Positions 62,749-64,000 of a stretch of DNA of 64,000 nt are shown here, one piece after another. The notes beneath the pieces were generated by a model. It saw only the letters and a list, made by a program, of their open reading frames with translations. It was not told the DNA's origin and made no database searches. Source of the DNA: Brevibacterium sp. XM4083 (GTDB lineage: Bacteria > Actinomycetota > Actinomycetes > Actinomycetales > Brevibacteriaceae). The position numbers were made by a program, and so were the translations under genes. The DNA lies in the NCBI RefSeq assembly GCF_006489205.2, contig NZ_VFYR02000002.1, positions 62,001 through 126,000 on the forward strand, read 5' to 3'. Each line of letters opens with the position of its first letter. The first letter of the stretch is position 1.

Positions 62749-63399
62749 GTGTCCCGACGATTCGACGTCACGCAGGCCGATATCCGCGATCTCGTCCTCG
62801 ACGAGTGCGCGCGCGTCGTCGAGGCGGGCAACCTCCTCGTCATCCCCACCGACACGGTCTACGGCATCGCCGCCGACGCCTTCAACGCCTCGGCGGTCGC
62901 CGCCCTGCTCACGGCCAAGGGCCGGGGCAGGAACATGCCGCCGCCGGTGCTCGTCCCCCGCGCGGAGACGGTGTTCGGTCTCGTCGACGGCGTCGATGAG
63001 ACGGTGCTCGCGCTCACCGCGAAGTTCTGGCCGGGACCGCTGACGATCATCGCGAACGCCCAGCCCTCCCTCGACTGGGACCTCGGGGACACCCACGGCA
63101 CCGTGGCCGTGCGGATGCCCGACGACGAGTACGCGCTCGCGCTGCTCGGCCGGACGGGACCGCTCGCCGTCTCGAGCGCGAACACCACAGGAGAGCCCGC
63201 GGCCACCTCGGCGGATGCTGCCCAGGACATGCTCGGATCTGATGTCGAGATCTACCTCGACGGCGGCGGGCGCGACTCCGGTCAGTCCTCGACGATCATC
63301 GACCTCTCCGGCGACGTCCCCCGCATCGTCCGCAACGGGCCGATCACCGCAGAGCAGCTGCGGGAGATCGTGCCCGACCTTCGCGACCTGGACGGCTGA
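62749..63399 (+). CDS. tsaC: L-threonylcarbamoyladenylate synthase (TsaC/Sua5 family)
   Basis: 216 residues from GTG 62749 (AGGAAAAGAG upstream). First step of t6A synthesis on ANN-decoding tRNAs. The YrdC fold is marked by LLVIPTDTVYGIAADAFN, AKGRGRNMPPPVLV (KxR with a basic pocket), FWPGPLTII and GPLAVSSANTTGEPAATS. The C-terminal Sua5 extension is absent. It corresponds to Rv1301. Confidence 0.93.
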   Translation: MSRRFDVTQADIRDLVLDECARVVEAGNLLVIPTDTVYGIAADAFNASAVAALLTAKGRGRNMPPPVLVPRAETVFGLVDGVDETVLALTAKFWPGPLTIIANAQPSLDWDLGDTHGTVAVRMPDDEYALALLGRTGPLAVSSANTTGEPAATSADAAQDMLGSDVEIYLDGGGRDSGQSSTIIDLSGDVPRIVRNGPITAEQLREIVPDLRDLDG

Positions 63400-64000
63400 G
63401 TGCGCGCCTACCTCTTCATCCTCGTCGTCTCCGCGCTGGTGGCGTACCTGCTCACGCCCATGGTCAAGCGGGTCGCCGAGCGCGGGCTCATCTTCTCCCC
63501 GCTGCGCGAACGCGACGTCCACTCCGTGCCGACGCCGAGGCTGGGCGGAGTCGCGATGTTCGGGGCCGTCATCGTCGGCCTCGTCTTCGCCTCCCAGACG
63601 CCGTTCCTCCAGCGGATCTTCGTCGAGATGGGCCCGATCATCGGCATCGCCGGGGCCGCCGGACTGCTCTGCCTGCTCGGGATCATCGACGACATCTGGG
63701 ACCTCCACTGGATCACGAAGCTCGCCGGCCAGGCACTGGCGGCGGGCTTCATGGCGATCAACGGCGTCGCCCTGCTCTCGATCCCCTTCGGCGGGGTGAT
63801 CATCGGCAGCCCGCGGATGTCGATCATCGTCACGATCCTCGTCGTCCTCGTGACGATCAACGCCGTGAACTTCGTCGACGGACTCGACGGGCTGGCCGCC
63901 GGGGTCGTCGCGATCGGCGGCAGCGCCTTCTTCATGTACTCGTACTGGCTCGCCCGCGACGCCTCGCCGGACTCGTACGCGAACCTCGCCTCGCTCATCA
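63400..64000 (+). CDS. WecA-like polyprenyl-phosphate GlcNAc-1-P transferase, partial
   Basis: The first 200 residues are in the window; the gene runs off the right edge. GTG 63400 directly follows the tsaC stop. Integral membrane transferase of the MraY/WecA superfamily: SPLRERDVHSVPTPRLGGVA, LGIIDDIWDLHWITKL (DDxxD-type motif) and INAVNFVDGLDGLAAG are characteristic. The counterpart in M. tuberculosis is Rv1302 (WecA), which starts arabinogalactan linker synthesis, and the ATP synthase operon follows there. Confidence 0.92.
   Translation, partial: MRAYLFILVVSALVAYLLTPMVKRVAERGLIFSPLRERDVHSVPTPRLGGVAMFGAVIVGLVFASQTPFLQRIFVEMGPIIGIAGAAGLLCLLGIIDDIWDLHWITKLAGQALAAGFMAINGVALLSIPFGGVIIGSPRMSIIVTILVVLVTINAVNFVDGLDGLAAGVVAIGGSAFFMYSYWLARDASPDSYANLASLI

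Overview
The window is a gene-dense, high-GC chromosomal segment of an actinobacterium. Gene content and order point to Micrococcales, and Brevibacterium or a close relative is my best guess (inference; no rRNA is present). The grounds are actinobacterial signature genes (AdnAB, UvrD2 with HRDC, SigH-RshA, Kgd, DUF3107, UPF0182, GuaB1), strongly G/C-ending codons, many GTG starts in GTGA overlaps, and blocks that match the order in Mycobacterium tuberculosis. I see no insertion sequence, prophage, CRISPR array or rRNA operon. Novelty lies mainly in the intergenic DNA and in several proteins that look catalytically stripped.

Layout. 0-8.3 kb: secreted metallophosphatase, P1-family peptidase coupled to PepP, PHP phosphoesterase, DEAD-box helicase, ferritin-like protein. 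8.3-8.9 kb: repeat-rich spacer. 8.9-30.4 kb: a block resembling Rv3193c-Rv3211: DUF3107, TetR, AdnA-AdnB, a kinase-fold protein lacking its catalytic Asp, NudC, UvrD2, an E1-like Cys protein, M48-type peptidase, NUDIX, DUF2342, PDZ-Lon protease, UPF0182; then a siderophore-binding lipoprotein with an iron-box-like promoter. 30.7-38 kb: tRNA-fMet, YceI, the leftward operon doxX-aroA-rsgA-hisN-aminotransferase, and divergent sigH-rshA with a SigH-type promoter; a 24-residue ribosomal protein bL37 follows. 38-46.4 kb: Kgd with a degenerate GDSL protein, divergent guaB1, then two CNNM/CorC-type membrane proteins behind a highly structured 122-nt leader. 46.5-52.4 kb: M15 carboxypeptidase behind a probable MtrA site, tRNA-Arg, an ABC exporter and an MFS transporter. 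52.4-64 kb: a block like Rv1292-Rv1302: an ArgS-derived protein without the catalytic domain, lysA, hom, thrC, thrB, rho, prfA, prmC, tsaC and a partial WecA-like transferase.

How the genes work together. AdnAB, UvrD2 and SigH form DNA-repair and oxidative-stress functions; aroA, hisN, lysA, hom-thrC-thrB and the DapC-like aminotransferase are amino-acid biosynthesis; rsgA, prfA, prmC, tsaC, bL37 and the tRNAs serve translation; the carboxypeptidase and WecA-like enzyme serve the envelope.

Two themes recur. First, at least eleven genes have a TANNNT-like -10 hexamer ending 6-7 nt before the start codon, the signature of leaderless mRNAs. Second, several proteins keep a fold but have lost catalytic or metal-binding residues (phosphotransferase, GDSL protein, ArgS-like protein, the NudC zinc ribbon). 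The best candidate for something new is the leader at 43889-44010: four hairpins enclosed by an 8-bp helix whose 3' strand contains the first base of the downstream start codon.
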